Part shown: in pieces, positions 33,559 through 42,922 of the stretch | How positions within the stretch are numbered: the stretch's first letter is position 1 | How the letters are laid out: every line of letters starts with the position of its first letter | From: Sulfurospirillaceae bacterium | GTDB taxonomy: Bacteria > Campylobacterota > Campylobacteria > Campylobacterales > Sulfurospirillaceae | Length of the DNA stretch: 64,000 nt | NCBI GenBank assembly: GCA_028684065.1 | Contig: JAQUGO010000005.1 | Coordinates: forward strand, 178,864 to 242,863 | Direction: 5' to 3' | Program-made: the position numbers and the translations under genes | Notes under the pieces: model-generated | What the model saw: the letters and a program-made list of their open reading frames with translations, nothing else | Databases searched by the model: none | What the model was told of the DNA's origin: nothing

Positions 33559-36500
33559 TTATACGATTTTTTCTCTCAAGGCTTGTATGGTTTTTTTATA
33601 ATCACGCAGCATACTCTCAATGAGTTCTATGTCAAAAGTTTCTATTTTTTCCAATAATATTTGGCTGTAATTTTGAAGATGTTTGATGTGATGTTGTGTT
33701 GATAAAGCATGCAAGGCTGAGGCAAATTGTGTGATAATCTCTAAATCATTTTGTGTAATGGCCGTTTGATACAGTGCTTCTAAATTGCAATCATTGAAGA
33801 AACTTTTTAAATCTTCAATATTCTCAACATCAATGTCAGGAGGCGTATCGACAAATAACATTTTATGTTTTAGAAAGCGTGAAAGCTCACCATAGAGCTC
33901 ATTTTTAGAGACAGGTTTTTTTAAATAGCCATCAAATCGTTGCTCTTTTAATGTGACTAAATCTTCATACATAATTGATGCGGTTAAGGCGACGATTGGG
34001 ATGTTAAAATGTTCTTTGATAAGTCTTGTTGCGCTATAACCATCTAAAACAGGCATTCTAATGTCCATTAAAATCAAATCAATGGGAATGCTATTGACTT
34101 TATCAATAGCTTCTTGTCCGTTGACAGCTTCAACAACTTGGATGTTAGTACCGCTAAAACTCTCTTTGATCAGTCTTCTATTTTGCTCAATATCATCAGC
34201 AATTAATACCACTGCTTCGTCAAAATCTATAGTATCGTGTTGTGCTGAGGGGGTATCATCCTCACGCATGGATGTAATTTCTAAGTGATTCAATTTTAAT
34301 GTAAAAGTAGAACCTTTGGACAGAGTGCTTTTAACAGACAATGAACCATCCATAAGAAGAGCGAGCTTTTTACTTATTGCAAGACCTAATCCTGTACCTC
34401 CATACTTTCTTGCATCTTGATTTTCTTGTTGCTCAAACATATTAAAGATTGTATCTAAAGCCTCATGGGGTATACCGATGCCACTATCTTGTACTTTTAC
34501 AAGGATATCGACGGTGTTGCGTTGTTTATGGGTCTTCACCACTTCGACACTAATTTTGATAAAACCGTCATCGGTAAATTTAATAGCATTTCCTATTAAG
34601 TTGATGAGTATTTCTTTGAGTCTATGCGCATCTAAAACAAGAATTTTAGGTATTTTTGGATCGATGTTCAACACCAATTGCAAACCTTTTTGTTCCGCTT
34701 GCAAAGCAAATAATGTTACTATCTCTTCAAAAATTCTTTGAATAGGTGCCGCTTTTTTGATAATTTCGAGTTTTCCAGATTCTATTTTTGAAAGATCTAG
34801 AATATCATTAATGAGCACCAGTAAATTTTCCCCCGAACTGCGTATGGTTTTGATAAATGATTTTAATTTAGTATCTTCAATTTTTTCATCTAAAAGCTCT
34901 GCAAAGCCCAAAATGGAATTCATAGGTGTCCTAATCTCGTGACTCATATTGGATAAAAAATTAGATTTTGCCTTGGTAGCACTTTGGGCTTCATCGTTGG
35001 CCAGTAAAAGTTTTTTATTTAATTCAAGAAGCTCCAATTCCACCTTTTTTCTTTTTCCTATTTCGATGGCAAGTTTTCTATTCCAAAACAGGCTTCCTGC
35101 AATGATTAGTAAAAAGACAGCGACAACTTCAAGGACGATGGTATAATCAATTGTTTTATCGTACTTAACGCTTATCCATTGATTGTAAATAGCGTTTCTT
35201 TCCTCTTCCGAAATAGAATCTATCACTTGATTGATAATCTCAATCCCTGTCTGATCCCAATCGTTTCGTAATGCCATTCTAAAGGGTGATTTGTAAAGAC
35301 TAATGCCAGAAATTTTGAGGTTTGAAAGACCGTTTTTTTGAATATGTGTACTCGCTACGGGCAAAAGATCCATATAAGCATAGGCATCTCCTTTAACAAC
35401 AGCATTAAAGGCTTCTGTGATATTTTTGACTTTAAAAGCTTTGATTTTAGGATGCTCTTTAGCAATGGTTTCGCTCTGAGCGTATCCTTCTACAAGGGCA
35501 ACTTTTTTGCCATATAACTCTTTGATATCCGTGATAAACCCTACCTCTTTTCTCGTGACAAAAACTTGAGGCATGGTGATATAGGGTTTGGAGAAAGTAA
35601 CGACTTTTTCTCGTGAGGGAGTTTGCGTTAAGCATGTGTACATATCGGCTTCTCGTGCGTTTACTTTTTCGATGCTCTGTGACCACACTTTTGTAGGAAC
35701 TCTGATGAAATTAATACCTGTTTTTTGCGCGATTAACGCAAGATAGCTACTCGCAATTCCTGAATAGTTTTTACTCCCATGCGAAAGATATTCAATAGGC
35801 TCAAAATCATTATCTATGACATATCGGATGGTTTTGTGTGTTTCTATCCATGCTTGTTGTTCTTTTGTAAAGTTTAAAAGTTTTGTATTTATTTCTAAGC
35901 TTTTACTCCATTTGCTTTTTATTTTTTGAGCTTCTTGCTCAGAAATATCATTCATACTTTTTTGAATAATAGTAAAAAGTATGGGTTTGTTTTTGTCAAT
36001 AGCAATGCTGACCGATGTTTGAAATGTCTCTAATTTAGCAACAATTTTCACATTGTTCAGAAGATTTTGATTGATGATATAGGTCGTGACTGCTAGATTG
36101 CCAACATAGGCATCGACTTTCCCTAGTGAAAGCATTTCTAAAGAGTTTTCATTTGAAGAAGAGAGATGAAGTTTTATATCGGGGTATTTTGCTTGCAACC
36201 ATTCGTGGATATAAGAGCCTTTATTAATGGAAACAACTTTGCCTTTTAAATCGTCTATTGTTTTAATACCTTGTATATTCGTTTGTGTGACAATGACCAT
36301 CGGAACGGATAAATAGGGCGTGGTAAATGAAAGATATTTATCTCTTTCATCTGTTTTTACAGCACAGGTAAGACCATCAAATTTTTTATTTTTCATGTGC
36401 TCTATCGTTTCAGACCAAACGGCGGATTGGACATTAAATGTTAGACCACTTTTTTGCGCAATAAGATTGATATAGTCGATTGACAGGCCATCAGGTTCAC

Positions 36501-36660
36501 CATTTTGGTTAATAAAGTCAAAAGGTGGCCACCGATAATCAGCGCCTAAAGTGATTGTAGGATGGTTCTTGATGTAGTCTTGTTCTTCTGGTGTAAAAGT
36601 GGGCGTAGCATGTAAGCTCATAAACATTATAAAAATGGTAACAAAGAAGCGTATTATCAT
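33559..36660 (-). CDS. Hybrid sensor histidine kinase with two periplasmic binding domains
   Basis: A 1033-residue membrane kinase. A signal peptide (1-18) is followed by two tandem SBP_bac_3 solute-binding domains (about 25-250 and 265-490). Each has the type II binding fold opening (ITLGADYRWPPFDFINQNG and IRYVIDNDFEPIEYLSHG). One membrane helix lies near 500-525, followed by a coiled coil. The HisKA H-box SNMSHEIRTPMNSIL is near 570, then HATPase_c (NLIGNAIKFTDDGF; GTGLGLAISKKL). A receiver domain has phospho-Asp near 862 (LILMDIRMPVLDGY). The last 120 residues are helical and may be an HPt-like tail, but no HPt His motif is clear. The architecture is BvgS/EvgS-like. The HD-GYP response regulator lies 4 nt upstream and is its likely partner. 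Confidence 0.93.
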   Translation of the reverse strand: MIIRFFVTIFIMFMSLHATPTFTPEEQDYIKNHPTITLGADYRWPPFDFINQNGEPDGLSIDYINLIAQKSGLTFNVQSAVWSETIEHMKNKKFDGLTCAVKTDERDKYLSFTTPYLSVPMVIVTQTNIQGIKTIDDLKGKVVSINKGSYIHEWLQAKYPDIKLHLSSSNENSLEMLSLGKVDAYVGNLAVTTYIINQNLLNNVKIVAKLETFQTSVSIAIDKNKPILFTIIQKSMNDISEQEAQKIKSKWSKSLEINTKLLNFTKEQQAWIETHKTIRYVIDNDFEPIEYLSHGSKNYSGIASSYLALIAQKTGINFIRVPTKVWSQSIEKVNAREADMYTCLTQTPSREKVVTFSKPYITMPQVFVTRKEVGFITDIKELYGKKVALVEGYAQSETIAKEHPKIKAFKVKNITEAFNAVVKGDAYAYMDLLPVASTHIQKNGLSNLKISGISLYKSPFRMALRNDWDQTGIEIINQVIDSISEEERNAIYNQWISVKYDKTIDYTIVLEVVAVFLLIIAGSLFWNRKLAIEIGKRKKVELELLELNKKLLLANDEAQSATKAKSNFLSNMSHEIRTPMNSILGFAELLDEKIEDTKLKSFIKTIRSSGENLLVLINDILDLSKIESGKLEIIKKAAPIQRIFEEIVTLFALQAEQKGLQLVLNIDPKIPKILVLDAHRLKEILINLIGNAIKFTDDGFIKISVEVVKTHKQRNTVDILVKVQDSGIGIPHEALDTIFNMFEQQENQDARKYGGTGLGLAISKKLALLMDGSLSVKSTLSKGSTFTLKLNHLEITSMREDDTPSAQHDTIDFDEAVVLIADDIEQNRRLIKESFSGTNIQVVEAVNGQEAIDKVNSIPIDLILMDIRMPVLDGYSATRLIKEHFNIPIVALTASIMYEDLVTLKEQRFDGYLKKPVSKNELYGELSRFLKHKMLFVDTPPDIDVENIEDLKSFFNDCNLEALYQTAITQNDLEIITQFASALHALSTQHHIKHLQNYSQILLEKIETFDIELIESMLRDYKKTIQALREKIV

Positions 36661-36664
36661 TACG

Positions 36665-37714
36665 CTACTCTTCTTCTATGATCATTCTAAAACTTTCTAT
36701 ATTTTCTTCAAAAAGTTTAATAAGGTAAGGATCAAACTGTGTGCCTTTTCGCTCAGTGATATAGTCTACAGCTTCTTTAAAATTCCATGGTTTTTTATAA
36801 ATTCTGACATGTGTCAATGCATCCAAAACATCGGCAAGTGCTACAATGCGTGCATAAATATGAATATCTTCTGCTTTAAGGCCTTGAGGATAACCTGAAC
36901 CGTCCCATTTTTCATGGTGCTGGTAAGCGATAATATCTCCTGCCTTCATAAGCCTTCGATTGGATTTTTTAAGTAAGTTATGTGCGTTGGTTGTATGCGC
37001 TTGCATGATTTTGAATTCCTCTTCAGTCAGTCTTGCTGGTTTATGGAGTATCTCATGCGGAATAGTAATTTTGCCTATATCATGCAAGGGAGCGGCAAAA
37101 AAGATTTCTTCTACTTCATTGTCAGATAAGCTTTCATGCAGTGTTGCCAATAGTTTTGAAATATCCGCAACTCTTTTAATATGTTTTCCTGTTTCATCGG
37201 AGGTATCTTCCATGATTTCTGTCAGTAGGTATATAATCTCTTTTTGATTGCTTTCCAATTCTGATAAAAATCGTTTTTCACTTTGTAAAATTTTGACATT
37301 CAAATCTAAATTATTTTGTTTCAATATTTTTTTGGCTCTGTAAAGTTCGATATGTGTTACTGCTCTTGACATAAGTTCATCGGCATAAAAAGGTTTCGTA
37401 ATATAATCGACTGCACCTACTTTAAACCCTTCTTTAAGGGAGTCAATATCGGCTTTTGCGGTTAAAAAGATAATGGGAATATCATGGGTGTGAGGGTCGT
37501 TTTTTAAGATTTTACAAACGTCAAAGCCATTTATTTGTGGCATCATAATATCAAGTAAAATGAGGTCAAAGTCTTTCGTTTTGACAATTTCTAAAGCTTG
37601 TTTACCATTGAGTGCAAAAGAAAAATTATAATTATTTTCTTTTAAAATATTCATAGCAACTTTAATATTATCACTGACATCATCGACGATTAAAACATTA
37701 CAAGCGGTATCCAT
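36665..37714 (-). CDS. Response regulator with HD-GYP output (c-di-GMP phosphodiesterase)
   Basis: A 349-residue protein. The receiver domain (1-120) has Asp pair at 11-12, phospho-Asp at 55 in LILLDIMMPQ, and Lys in YITKPF. A coiled-coil linker (about 125-160) leads to HD-GYP (about 165-345) with HDIGKI, HHEKWDGSGYPQGL and the DVLDALTHVRIYK motif, all intact. It would hydrolyse c-di-GMP when phosphorylated by the kinase whose gene starts 4 nt downstream. Start is ATG with AAGGATTC 6-7 nt upstream. Confidence 0.93.
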   Translation of the reverse strand: MDTACNVLIVDDVSDNIKVAMNILKENNYNFSFALNGKQALEIVKTKDFDLILLDIMMPQINGFDVCKILKNDPHTHDIPIIFLTAKADIDSLKEGFKVGAVDYITKPFYADELMSRAVTHIELYRAKKILKQNNLDLNVKILQSEKRFLSELESNQKEIIYLLTEIMEDTSDETGKHIKRVADISKLLATLHESLSDNEVEEIFFAAPLHDIGKITIPHEILHKPARLTEEEFKIMQAHTTNAHNLLKKSNRRLMKAGDIIAYQHHEKWDGSGYPQGLKAEDIHIYARIVALADVLDALTHVRIYKKPWNFKEAVDYITERKGTQFDPYLIKLFEENIESFRMIIEEE

Positions 37715-38039
37715 TGTGAATCCTTAGAGAGCAAATGAAAAGCATATAATCTACCATCAGCAATAAACAAAATATACAATAATTAAATCATAGAAGAGCA
37801 TTCACGATTCTCATAATTTTATCATAATTCGTTAAATATGCACCCTATGCCTAAAAAAAATTATTTTAATACAGTGTACGTATGAGATTAAGACACGTAA
37901 TGCAGAACGGTTCCGTTTTCATAAGCACCTTAGCATGGACCTTTTGCATGTAAAAATAAACTTTTAGTTCTTATCTTTCATTCTTCTAGCATAGTATTAA
38001 ATGTTTTCAAGTACAATACGAAAAAAATAAGGGGGAAAA
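37715..38039. other. 325-nt intergenic region without a supported gene
   Basis: Very AT-rich. It holds the promoters of the divergent HD-GYP regulator and yccF. A 23-codon ORF (37882-37953) without an RBS ends inside a TTTTGCATGTAAA variant of the window palindrome. A weak GGTTCCG...AAGCACC stretch at 37909-37935 looks faintly like the start of the 60-nt repeat but not enough to call. Confidence 0.4.
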
Positions 38040-38516
38040 ATGCGCGCTATTGGTAACTTTTTATGGTTTATTTTAGGAGGCATTTTTATGGGGCTTTTTT
38101 GGTGGATAATAGGTGTTTTTGCTTTTGTCACCATTGTTGGTATTCCATGGGCAAAAGCGTGTTTTGTCATCGGACAATTCACTTTCTTTCCTTTTGGTAA
38201 AGAAGCAATCAGCCGCAAGTCGCTTCATCAAAAAGAAGATATTGGTACCGGAACATGGGGATTTATTGGTAATATCCTTTGGTTTGTCTTTGCAGGATTT
38301 TGGCTCGCCATAGGGCATATCATATCTGCTGTTGCATGTGCGCTGACCATTATCGGTATTCCTTTTGCTATTCAACATTTAAAACTCGCCGTTATCTCTT
38401 TAGCCCCTATTGGTCAGACTATCGTTGATAAAGAGGTTGCTGCTGTAATGCGTCAAAAAGAGGCGGAAGCTTTTGTGAATAAAGCAAAAAATAATCGCTC
38501 ACAAAAAGGAAAGTAG
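38040..38516 (+). CDS. yccF: YccF-family inner-membrane protein
   Basis: A 158-residue protein with YccF domains in tandem. The first half has NFLWFILGGIFMGLFWWIIG and VTIVGIPWAKACF; the second half repeats it as GNILWFVFAGFWLAIGHI and LTIIGIPFAIQHLKLA. Four membrane helices are predicted, with a soluble linker (FPFGKEAISRKSLHQKED). The family function is unknown. The C-terminal 25 residues are hydrophilic and basic. AGGGGGAA just upstream of ATG supports the start. Confidence 0.88.
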   Translation: MRAIGNFLWFILGGIFMGLFWWIIGVFAFVTIVGIPWAKACFVIGQFTFFPFGKEAISRKSLHQKEDIGTGTWGFIGNILWFVFAGFWLAIGHIISAVACALTIIGIPFAIQHLKLAVISLAPIGQTIVDKEVAAVMRQKEAEAFVNKAKNNRSQKGK

Positions 38517-38609
38517 CATTCAGAAAAAATACTGGAAACCTAAATTTTCTTGACAATATTACTAATTAGTCATATAATAACCCTAATTTAGTCTTAATAA
38601 GGATTCAGT

Positions 38610-39119
38610 ATGTATTTACTATTTGTAGCCAGTTTAAATGAGAATATGAAATTAGCCAGAAAAATCAAAAAAAGCTTGGAAACGATGGATGTTCAAAGTG
38701 AAATCATCAATTTAGTAGAGTTAGATATAACTCTCTACGATAGCACCAAAGAGGTCAATGAGGGCATTCCAAGCAAAATACTTGAACTCTCCAGCACAAT
38801 GAAAAAGGCCACAGGATACATTGTAATAGCCCCAGAATATAACTATTCCATGCCACCATCTCTTACCAATGTCATCGCATGGTTATCCAGAAGTGGGGAA
38901 GATTTTCGAGAACTCTTTGCACTTAAATATATCCAACTGGCAACCCACTCAGGTAGTGGTGGTAATGACGTATGCAATGCGATGCGTTCACAGTTTTCAA
39001 AACTTGGTGCTATTGTTGCACCCAGAGAGATTTTAACTACCTACGAAAAAGAAATTGAAGAGGGAAGTTTACATAGAATTTTAAGTCAATTTGTCAGTGT
39101 CTCTCAAAAATTACTCTAA
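38610..39119 (+). CDS. NADPH-dependent FMN reductase-like flavodoxin-fold protein
   Basis: A 169-residue protein. Family patterns: MYLLFVASLNENMKLARKIK in place of the usual GSxR phosphate loop, the central GYIVIAPEYNYSMPPSLTNV that holds the FMN ring (PEYNxSxP), and ATHSGSGGNDVCNAM. It would reduce FMN, quinones or azo compounds with NAD(P)H. Monocistronic with AAGGATTC as RBS. Substrate unknown. Confidence 0.85.
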   Translation: MYLLFVASLNENMKLARKIKKSLETMDVQSEIINLVELDITLYDSTKEVNEGIPSKILELSSTMKKATGYIVIAPEYNYSMPPSLTNVIAWLSRSGEDFRELFALKYIQLATHSGSGGNDVCNAMRSQFSKLGAIVAPREILTTYEKEIEEGSLHRILSQFVSVSQKLL

Positions 39120-39234
39120 TCATTGCAAGACTTTATCACGAGAAAAAAGATAAAATATTCATCCTAAAGGCAATTTTGTTCTATACGGATAGAGGATGAT
39201 TTGGCTACACTTCTTTTTTACTTGGGAGTAAGCT

Positions 39235-40122
39235 ATGAACGATACTAAAAATTTTTTCTTTTTCCTGCTTTTTTTGGCGATGATTGGATGGGGAGGCTCT
39301 TGGGTCAATGTCAAAGTATTGAGCTCTTATGTCAGCCCTTTTGAGTTGGTTTTTGTTCGCTTTTTAATTACCTCAATTTCCATGATTCCACTACTGCTGT
39401 ATCTCAAAAAATCGTTTAAAATCGACCTTAAAACCTTGGGACTAGTCATCATTGCAGCACTTTTGATGTTGGCTTACATGAAATACTTTGTATTGGGAAC
39501 AAAACTTGGAACAGCTAGTCTTGGTGGTGCCTTTGTAACAACTCTTATCCCTATCAATACTTTTCTGATTTTAGTCATCTTTTTTAAACGACCAATGAGT
39601 AAAAAAGATGGGTTTGCCCTTTTACTAGGAGCCCTTGGAGTAATGAGCATTTTGGGAGTTTGGCATTTAAGTAGTGAGCAGATTTTCACCAAATACAATC
39701 TCTATTTTATTCTTGCTTCCTTGTTGTGGCCACTTCTTACCATCGTCAGTTCCAAATCAACGAAAGTTTCACCTCTTGTTTTTACCTTTTACATGTACGT
39801 AGCAACTACGGTATTAGACTTATTTTTGATAGATATTTCTGCCATTGAAACGCGTCATTGGGATAGTGTTTTTTGGGGAAATATGATCTTTCTTTCGCTT
39901 GTAGCAACGACCTTTTCAACCTCTGTCTATTTTGTGGGAATTGAAAAGTTAGGTTCTAAAGAAGTCAGCTCATTTATCTTTTTAGTACCTTTTTCTGCCA
40001 TTGGACTTAGTGCCATATTTTTAGGAGAAACTATCAGCCTTTGGATGATTGTAGGAACCGTGATGAGCATTATTGCTGTGGCATTACTGAACAACATCAT
40101 TAAAATCAGGAAAAAAATATAA
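39235..40122 (+). CDS. EamA/DMT-family transporter
   Basis: A 295-residue protein with ten predicted membrane helices as two EamA repeats. The first opens FLAMIGWGGSWVNVKVLSSYVSPFELVFVRF (quoted in full halves in the family) and has GTASLGGAFVTTLIPI; the second includes FLVPFSAIGLSAIFLGETIS, the usual end of the repeat. DMT transporters export amino acids, drugs or other metabolites. It stands alone; substrate unknown. RBS GGGAG(TA)AG about 5-8 nt before ATG. A strong terminator follows. Confidence 0.88.
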   Translation: MNDTKNFFFFLLFLAMIGWGGSWVNVKVLSSYVSPFELVFVRFLITSISMIPLLLYLKKSFKIDLKTLGLVIIAALLMLAYMKYFVLGTKLGTASLGGAFVTTLIPINTFLILVIFFKRPMSKKDGFALLLGALGVMSILGVWHLSSEQIFTKYNLYFILASLLWPLLTIVSSKSTKVSPLVFTFYMYVATTVLDLFLIDISAIETRHWDSVFWGNMIFLSLVATTFSTSVYFVGIEKLGSKEVSSFIFLVPFSAIGLSAIFLGETISLWMIVGTVMSIIAVALLNNIIKIRKKI

Positions 40123-40127
40123 AAGTA

Positions 40128-40166
40128 AAGGCTTATTATCAAGCTAAAAGCTTGGTAATAGGCCTT
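40128..40166. terminator. Terminator between the EamA and SHOCT genes
   Basis: AAGGCTTATTATCAAGC (40128-40144) pairs with GCTTGGTAATAGGCCTT (40150-40166) with two G-U pairs and a 5-nt loop. Confidence 0.75.
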
Positions 40167-40180
40167 CTATCGGCTACGGA

Positions 40181-40411
40181 TTAAGAAAGTTTTTGTTTAA
40201 TTTTTTCAAACGTCTCTTCATCAATTTCGCCTTTAGCAAAACGCTTGCGCGCGATTTCCAACGCTTCATCGACCTTATTTATAGGGTGCTGATTACTGCA
40301 TGAACCACTGCTTCTTTTGAGCATCAAAAAAACAAATACCAACAAGATAGGAAAAACAATAACCCACGGCATAAAAAACCCATTCCCATACATCCAGTCA
40401 TGTACATACAT
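40181..40411 (-). CDS. Small membrane protein with SHOCT domain
   Basis: Start is ATG 40411 (AAAGGAG 8 nt upstream), giving 76 residues. One membrane helix (about 12-32, FFMPWVIVFPILLVFVFLML) and a C-terminal SHOCT motif ALEIARKRFAKGEIDEETFEKIKQKL. SHOCT tails are thought to be oligomerisation modules; the cellular role is unknown. Convergent with the EamA gene, monocistronic. Confidence 0.87.
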   Translation of the reverse strand: MYVHDWMYGNGFFMPWVIVFPILLVFVFLMLKRSSGSCSNQHPINKVDEALEIARKRFAKGEIDEETFEKIKQKLS

Positions 40412-40490
40412 AAAATGCTCCTTTGGATTTAATAGAATCATTCTAGTCCTTTTATATCAATGAAAGGTTAATTGTTTGCTAATGGTAGGT

Positions 40491-40500
40491 TTACATGTAA
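40491..40500. repeat. TTACATGTAA palindrome, left edge of the accessory island
   Basis: Exact copy of the 10-mer at the left side of the nuclease/TA island; another lies at 43262-43271 on the right side. Confidence 0.7.
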
Positions 40501-40515
40501 AGATAAAAAATTTGA

Positions 40516-40521
40516 TATAAT
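40516..40521 (+). promoter_or_regulatory. -10 box for the small ORF/GHKL-nuclease unit
   Basis: TATAAT 31 nt before the small ORF ATG. The TTACATGTAA palindrome lies in the -35 region. Confidence 0.5.
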
Positions 40522-40551
40522 TAAGTCTCAATCTACAAAAGGCCAGCACGG

Positions 40552-40698
40552 ATGAAATCACGCGAAATCTCAAAAAAAGAGATTAAAAGAATCGTTTCAA
40601 TTTCTCAAAGAATAGAAGGCTATAAACCTGCCCCAAAACCTTTGCAAGAACACGTCAAAATTTTGATGGCAAAAAATAATGTCAAAATATCGGCTTGA
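40552..40698 (+). CDS. Small protein (48 aa) upstream of the GHKL-nuclease gene
   Basis: Encodes 48 residues beginning MKSREISKKEIKRIVSISQR and ending NNVKISA; basic and mostly helical. AAAGG lies about 9 nt before the ATG and a -10 box about 30 nt before. It ends 50 nt before the large ATPase-nuclease gene on the same strand, so cotranscription is likely. No family was recognised. It could be a DNA-binding regulator, an inhibitor of the nuclease, or an unrelated small protein. Confidence 0.55.
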   Translation: MKSREISKKEIKRIVSISQRIEGYKPAPKPLQEHVKILMAKNNVKISA

Positions 40699-40748
40699 TG
40701 AGAGCCCTATATCAATTCTAATAAAATTTTAAAAAAGGTAAGACAATT

Positions 40749-42665
40749 ATGCTATTTGTTGATATTGAAAGCGCAATTGAAAATATAGCATCAGATGTTG
40801 AATTGTTGCAACCCTTATATGAAGCTATCGTCAATTCAGTACATGCCAAAGCAAAAAATATTAATATAATAATTAACCAACAAGATGACTATATCTCTTC
40901 ATTCTCAGTAATTGATAACGGAGAAGGATATATACCATTAAACATAAAATCATTTTCTACATTATGGAGTAAGATTAAACAAGAACCAGGTGCCCTAGGA
41001 AGTGGAAGAATTATGTATCTTCGTGTATTTGAATATGTTACAGTTGAAAGCTATACTGGAATACATAAAGTGACATTTAAATTTGATAGGAACTTTAATC
41101 CTAAAAATATCAAAAAAGAAATGTCTAACGAGCCTAGAAAAACTATAACTAGATTTCATAACTTATTAACAGAATACTCTAAAAAAGAAAGATTTAATAT
41201 TGATAAAATTAAAGAAAAAATTTTTCACGAATTATTGCCAATGTTTTCAAGAATATGGCAAGAAGAAAGAGATATAACTTTTCTAATCAACGAGGAAACT
41301 TGGATAAGTAAAGATAATATTGCAGAACAATTTGGAAAAATGGAGTTGCAATCAACAGATTTTGAAATCACTCCTTTTAATAGTGTTTTGCCTGAAAAAT
41401 TTATTTTGTTTTACAATATTAAAAAAGATTCTGAGGGTAAAATATTACAGTTTTACGGAGCGGCAGGAAGAAAAGTAAGAAATTTCTCTTCAGGAGTTTC
41501 TATCAGAAAACTTCCTGAAAACGCTTCGGGTATTTTTTGTTTAACAGGACGCTATTTGGATGATAGGGTTAAGGATAATAGAAAAGATTTTAAAATATCA
41601 ACTAATGAAAGCAATATTTCACAAACGCATCCAATCAGTTTTACTCAAATTAACGGTACATTACAAATAAAGCTAAATCAAATAATTTTGGAAGCATTTC
41701 CTAATTATGAAATAAATTTTGAAAATAAAAAACAAGTTTTAATTGATGAATACCCACATCTATCAGAATATATAGATCAAGTTAATAATTTAACATATGA
41801 TGATGATGAAATTATTGAAGAAGCGAAAGAAATGGTAGAGGAGTCTTTTAAAAAAACTGAAAAAGCTTTATATGAATTTAAAAAAGAGATAACTACAAAA
41901 CGAGATTTTGATGAAGAAAAATTCAATAAAATATTAGGAACATTTACAAAAACTGGTCGTGACCAATTAGCAAGCTATATCGCTTACAGGCAAACGATTC
42001 TTGATATGATGCAGACTATTGCTGAATATACAAATATTGATAAACAAAAGTTCAACGAAACATCTATCCATCAGCTCTTTATGCCAAAAAATACCAGTAG
42101 TGATAACTATCCACATCTTGGAACTAATATATGGATGCTTGATGATAAATTTATGTCGTATCTTTATGCAGCTAGTGATAAAGAGATAAAGTATGTAAAG
42201 GAAAAATTCAAAGAAGAACTTATAGGAAGAGGTGAAAACTCTGCAGATATTAATGATAGTGATAAGCCTGATTTAGTGTTGTTTTACTCTGATGCTTGCG
42301 AGTCAAATAAAAAAGATGTTTTGCTTATTGAATTAAAAAAGTATGGTGCAACGTATCATGAAAAAACAAAAGCCATCACTCAATTAAAGGTATATGCATC
42401 AGTCATTTTTGACAATATTCAAAATATTCGTTCTATTCATGCATACACTATTATTGATATTGATGAAAAGTTTGCAACTTATCTGACACGAACAGAAGGT
42501 TTTTATGAAGACAGCTTATCTAATGATGAGACTATTGCCTCATATTACGCATACAACGGACATATTCATGCTCATCTTCATGTCATGTCTTTTGAACAAA
42601 TAGTAGTTGATGCAAAGAAAAGAAATAAAGTATTTTTAGATATTTTGAAAAGACAGCATAGTTGA
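40749..42665 (+). CDS. GHKL ATPase fused to a PD-(D/E)XK nuclease (candidate defence protein)
   Basis: A 638-residue cytoplasmic protein. N-terminal GHKL (Hsp90/MutL/histidine-kinase type) ATP site: E25-A-I-V-N29 (N box), D56-N-G-E-G60 (G1) and G84-S-G-R (G2). The middle (about 150-450) is helical and charged, with ARNFSSGVSIRKLP-like and RQTILDMMQTIAEY segments. C-terminal nuclease: D508 in KPDLVLF, E528-L-K530 in LLIELKKYG, and Q545-x-x-x-Y549 in ITQLKVYA. These match the PD-(D/E)XK core with the RecB-type QxxxY motif. ATP-driven clamping coupled to DNA cleavage is a sensible model but unproven. The gene is more AT-rich than its neighbours and sits beside a toxin-antitoxin pair, as acquired defence genes often do. 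RBS AAGGTAAG. No methylase partner is present. Confidence 0.8.
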   Translation: MLFVDIESAIENIASDVELLQPLYEAIVNSVHAKAKNINIIINQQDDYISSFSVIDNGEGYIPLNIKSFSTLWSKIKQEPGALGSGRIMYLRVFEYVTVESYTGIHKVTFKFDRNFNPKNIKKEMSNEPRKTITRFHNLLTEYSKKERFNIDKIKEKIFHELLPMFSRIWQEERDITFLINEETWISKDNIAEQFGKMELQSTDFEITPFNSVLPEKFILFYNIKKDSEGKILQFYGAAGRKVRNFSSGVSIRKLPENASGIFCLTGRYLDDRVKDNRKDFKISTNESNISQTHPISFTQINGTLQIKLNQIILEAFPNYEINFENKKQVLIDEYPHLSEYIDQVNNLTYDDDEIIEEAKEMVEESFKKTEKALYEFKKEITTKRDFDEEKFNKILGTFTKTGRDQLASYIAYRQTILDMMQTIAEYTNIDKQKFNETSIHQLFMPKNTSSDNYPHLGTNIWMLDDKFMSYLYAASDKEIKYVKEKFKEELIGRGENSADINDSDKPDLVLFYSDACESNKKDVLLIELKKYGATYHEKTKAITQLKVYASVIFDNIQNIRSIHAYTIIDIDEKFATYLTRTEGFYEDSLSNDETIASYYAYNGHIHAHLHVMSFEQIVVDAKKRNKVFLDILKRQHS

Positions 42666-42715
42666 AAAAGATAGTATCAGAGAAAACTAAAAATTTTTAA
42701 CTTTTTGCCTATAAC

Positions 42716-42922
42716 CTACCACTGAATCTTAGGCTCAACATGCCTTAGCGCACAGTCCATTAAAAATGAGTTAATCAGCGTTTGATACGGCATACCAACT
42801 TTGGCAGAGAGAGCTTTAAAGTAATCAATCGTCTCAATATCCACGTTAAGTGAAATCTGTTTTTTAACCTTTTTGGCGTAAGGATTTTTAACAGATTGGC
42901 TAAAATCGTACTCTTTTTTCAT
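42716..42922 (-). CDS. brnA: BrnA antitoxin
   Basis: A 68-residue antitoxin with a C-terminal ribbon-helix-helix DNA-binding domain (KKQISLNVDIETIDYFKALS and the helix VGMPYQTLINSFLMDCAL). BrnA neutralises BrnT and represses the operon. It overlaps the toxin gene by 4 nt. The operon is toxin first, then antitoxin, as is normal for brnTA. Confidence 0.93.
   Translation of the reverse strand: MKKEYDFSQSVKNPYAKKVKKQISLNVDIETIDYFKALSAKVGMPYQTLINSFLMDCALRHVEPKIQW

Noticed and set aside
37909..37953. Possible third copy of the 60-nt repeat
   Set aside because: Only AAGCACC and a few scattered bases match; the distinctive right end is missing.
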